From contig JAISEX010000176.1 in assembly GCA_031263875.1 (NCBI GenBank), positions 1 through 6,457 of the forward strand: a stretch of DNA of 6,457 nucleotides, read 5' to 3'. The position numbers and the translations under genes are program-made. Positions 4,213 to 6,457 of the stretch are shown here, piece after piece. The notes beneath the pieces were generated by a model. It made no database searches, was not told where the DNA came from, and was given only the letters and a program-made list of their open reading frames with translations. Source of the stretch: Eubacteriales Family XIII. Incertae Sedis bacterium. Its GTDB lineage: Bacteria; Bacillota; Clostridia; Peptostreptococcales; Anaerovoracaceae. Each line of letters begins with the position of its first letter. Positions within the stretch are counted from its first letter, which is position 1.

Positions 4213-6457
4213 ATGAAGTATATCGGACTTAATGAACTCAGAGATATGTTTAAAGAATTCTACGTGGCGAAGGGGCATTTCGCGCGCGGAAGTTTTTCGC
4301 TCGTGCCGTCGGGCGACAAGAGCCTGCTCCTGATAAATTCGGGGATGGCGCCGATGAAGCCGTATTTTTCGGGTCTGGAAACGCCGCCGGCTAAGCGCAT
4401 GGTCACGTGTCAGAAATGCCTGCGCACGGGCGACCTCGAAAACGTGGGGCATACGGCGCGCCACGGCACCTTTTTTGAGATGCTCGGCAGCTTCTCGTTC
4501 GGCGATTATTTCAAAAAAGAGTCGCTGATCTGGGGCTGGGAATTCTGCACGGAGGTCTTGGGGTTTCCTATTGACCGCCTATGGGCGAGTATCTACGAGG
4601 ACGACGACGAGGCGTACGATATCTGGGTCAATGACGTGGGCATCGCGCCGGAACGCGTCGTGCGCATGGGCAAAGAGGACAATTTTTGGGAGATAGGCGT
4701 CGGACCGTGCGGACCGTGCTCGGAGGTCTATTTCGACCGCGGCGAGAAATACGGCTGCGGTTCCGCCGATTGCCGCCCGGGGTGCGAATGCGACCGGTAT
4801 GTCGAGTTCTGGAATCACGTCTTTACGCAGTTCAATCGCGACGAGGAGGGCAATTATACGCCGCTCGCGCATCCCAATATCGATACGGGCATGGGGCTCG
4901 AACGCGTCGCCTGCATTCTGCAGGACACGGATTCGATCTTCGACGTCGACACCATACGCGCGATCCGCGACGAGGTAACGCGGGTCAGCGGCGTGGAATA
5001 TAAGAACGGAGCGGCACAGACCGACGTTTCCATCCGCATTATCACGGATCATATCCGTTCGGTCACGTTTCTGATATCCGACGGGGTCATCCCGTCGAAC
5101 GAGGGCCGCGGCTATGTGCTGCGGCGGCTTTTGCGGCGCGCGGCGGTGCACGGGCGGAAGCTCGGCATTACGGAAACGTTTCTCGCCTCGCTCGCGGATA
5201 AGGTTATCGAGGTTTCCGGCAAGGAATACGTTGAAATTGCCGAGAACAGCGCGGCGATCAAGAAGATAATCCAGGTGGAGGAAGACCGCTTCGGCGTGAC
5301 GATCGACCAGGGTTACGAGCTGCTGGATCGCTATATCGAGCAGATGAAGGCCGGTAACGAGCGCGTTCTGTCCGGCGAAGTCGTATTCAAACTTTACGAT
5401 ACGCATGGCTTTAATCCGGAATTGACGCGTGAAATTCTCGAGGAATACGGTTTCGGGATCGACGAGGACGGCTATCAGGCCGAACTCCGGCGTCAGCAGG
5501 AGCTGTCCCGCAGCAATATAAAAATTTCGCAGGACGAGGCGTGGTCGGAAATCGAGCGCGTATTGGCGGATCTGCCGAAGTCGGTTTTCGCGGGATATGA
5601 CCGGCTCAGCGCGCAGGGCAGGGTGCTCAGGATCCTCGCGGACGGCGTGGAAGTGCGCGAGGCCGCCGAGGGCAGCAAAGTCGCCGTGGTTCTCGATGAA
5701 ACGCCGTTTTACGCGGAAAGCGGCGGACAGTCCTCGGACAGCGGGGAACTCGTGACGCAGACGGGCGCGCGCGCGAAAATCACGCACGTGAGCAAGGCGC
5801 ACGACGTGTTTGTGCATATGGTGGAAGTCACCGGCGGCACGCTGAAATTCGGCGACGAGGTCACGAGTTCGTTCGAACCGGTGCGCAGAAACCGCACGGC
5901 GCGGAACCATACGGCGACGCATCTGCTCCACAAGGCGCTCCGCGTGGTGCTCGGGGATCATGTGCGGCAGGCCGGTTCGAGCGTGGATCCGGATCAACTC
6001 CGCTTCGATTTTACGCATTACGAGGGGCTGACCGCGGAGCAGATCACCGAGGTGGAAGGGATCGTCGGCCGCGTGATCGACGAATTCCGGCCCGTTACGA
6101 CGGCGATAATGACGCAGGCCGAAGCGAAGGAAAACGGGGCTATCGCGCTGTTTGACGAGAAATACGGCGATACGGTGCGCGTGGTCGAGGTGGCGGATTT
6201 CAGCAAGGAACTCTGCGGCGGCACCCACGTCGAAAACTCCGGACAGATCGGCGCGTTCAAAATCGTGTCCGAGGCGTCGGTTTCTTCGGGAACACGCAGG
6301 ATCGAGGCTATTACGGGCAGCAATCTGCTGACGCCGCTCGCCCGCGGCGAAGCCGTGCTGCGCGATATCTCGGCGGCGCTCAAGACGCGTCCTGACAATC
6401 TGGTCGAGCGCGTGAATACCGTTACGGCGGAGGTTCAGTCGCTAAAGAAAACCGTGG
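4213..6457 (+). CDS. alaS: Alanyl-tRNA synthetase, 3'-truncated by window end
   Basis: This cytoplasmic enzyme charges tRNA-Ala with alanine and edits mischarged Ser/Gly. 748 residues are visible of the usual ~870-880; the frame is open to the window edge. The class II catalytic core runs from MKYIGLNELRDMF through SLLLINSGMAPMKPYF (41-56), VGHTARHGTFFEMLG (78-92) and GPCGPCSE to DTGMGLERVA (224-233). The tRNA-binding middle domain has ITDHIRS and SNEGRGYVLRRLLRRA (near 278-312). The editing domain has AESGGQ (501-506) and a complete zinc set: His566 and His570 in HTATH, Cys668 and His672 in CGGTH. A coiled-coil linker begins near 735; the C-terminal C-Ala/DHHA1 domain is cut off. A cysteine cluster C182, C187, C191, C193 precedes DRYVEFWN, as I recall for clostridial AlaRS. 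The start is fixed by AAGGAGG at 4202-4208. It has its own promoter and is not part of the ABC operon. Confidence 0.97.
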   Translation, partial: MKYIGLNELRDMFKEFYVAKGHFARGSFSLVPSGDKSLLLINSGMAPMKPYFSGLETPPAKRMVTCQKCLRTGDLENVGHTARHGTFFEMLGSFSFGDYFKKESLIWGWEFCTEVLGFPIDRLWASIYEDDDEAYDIWVNDVGIAPERVVRMGKEDNFWEIGVGPCGPCSEVYFDRGEKYGCGSADCRPGCECDRYVEFWNHVFTQFNRDEEGNYTPLAHPNIDTGMGLERVACILQDTDSIFDVDTIRAIRDEVTRVSGVEYKNGAAQTDVSIRIITDHIRSVTFLISDGVIPSNEGRGYVLRRLLRRAAVHGRKLGITETFLASLADKVIEVSGKEYVEIAENSAAIKKIIQVEEDRFGVTIDQGYELLDRYIEQMKAGNERVLSGEVVFKLYDTHGFNPELTREILEEYGFGIDEDGYQAELRRQQELSRSNIKISQDEAWSEIERVLADLPKSVFAGYDRLSAQGRVLRILADGVEVREAAEGSKVAVVLDETPFYAESGGQSSDSGELVTQTGARAKITHVSKAHDVFVHMVEVTGGTLKFGDEVTSSFEPVRRNRTARNHTATHLLHKALRVVLGDHVRQAGSSVDPDQLRFDFTHYEGLTAEQITEVEGIVGRVIDEFRPVTTAIMTQAEAKENGAIALFDEKYGDTVRVVEVADFSKELCGGTHVENSGQIGAFKIVSEASVSSGTRRIEAITGSNLLTPLARGEAVLRDISAALKTRPDNLVERVNTVTAEVQSLKKTV

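Noticed and set aside
4579..6228. 549-residue open frame on the minus strand
   Set aside because: It is antisense to the clearly conserved alaS frame, is rich in His, Arg and Ala as GC-rich shadow frames are, and has no recognisable domain.

Overview
The window looks like a chromosomal segment from a G+C-rich low-G+C-lineage (Bacillota, probably Clostridia) bacterium, perhaps an uncultured gut-type lineage. The reasons are strong AGGA/AAGGAGG ribosome binding sites, an alanyl-tRNA synthetase carrying the CGxxxCxxxCxCDRY cysteine cluster I associate with clostridial AlaRS, an ABC ATPase with the Firmicutes-style TGALNS D-loop, and a two-domain FtsX-type permease. Taxonomy is inference; no rRNA or marker other than alaS is present.

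Layout: bases 1-104 are a compact control region. Four in-phase 11-bp direct repeats (bases 1-42) resemble an OmpR-family response-regulator operator. They are followed by a strong A-tract/T-tract hairpin (49-85) and an AGGAAAGG ribosome binding site. Bases 105-3229 form a two-gene operon: an ABC transporter ATPase (252 aa) and, two bases after its stop, an 8-TM FtsX/MacB-type permease (787 aa). Together they would make a type VII (mechanotransmission) ABC system of unknown substrate. The operator-like repeats suggest two-component control, as is common for antimicrobial-peptide or cell-envelope-stress ABC modules.

Bases 3230-4158 hold no gene I can support. Instead there is a dense nest of inverted repeats. 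Two diverged copies of a ~125-bp element lie in opposite orientation (3237-3361 and 3979-4106), each closed by its own terminal hairpin. Inside them is a second inverted pair (3605-3674 and 3842-3907). Between are a ~120-nt imperfect hairpin ending in an AGCGA-rich tract, and a palindrome at 3940-3964. This is the most unusual part of the window and resembles an accumulation of non-autonomous repetitive elements (MITE/REP-like) or structured RNAs.

Bases 4159-4212 contain a good sigma-A promoter with an extended -10 and a very short leader. It drives alaS, which starts at 4213 and runs off the right end of the window (748 of roughly 870-880 residues visible). The transporter and alaS appear to be separate transcription units on the same strand.
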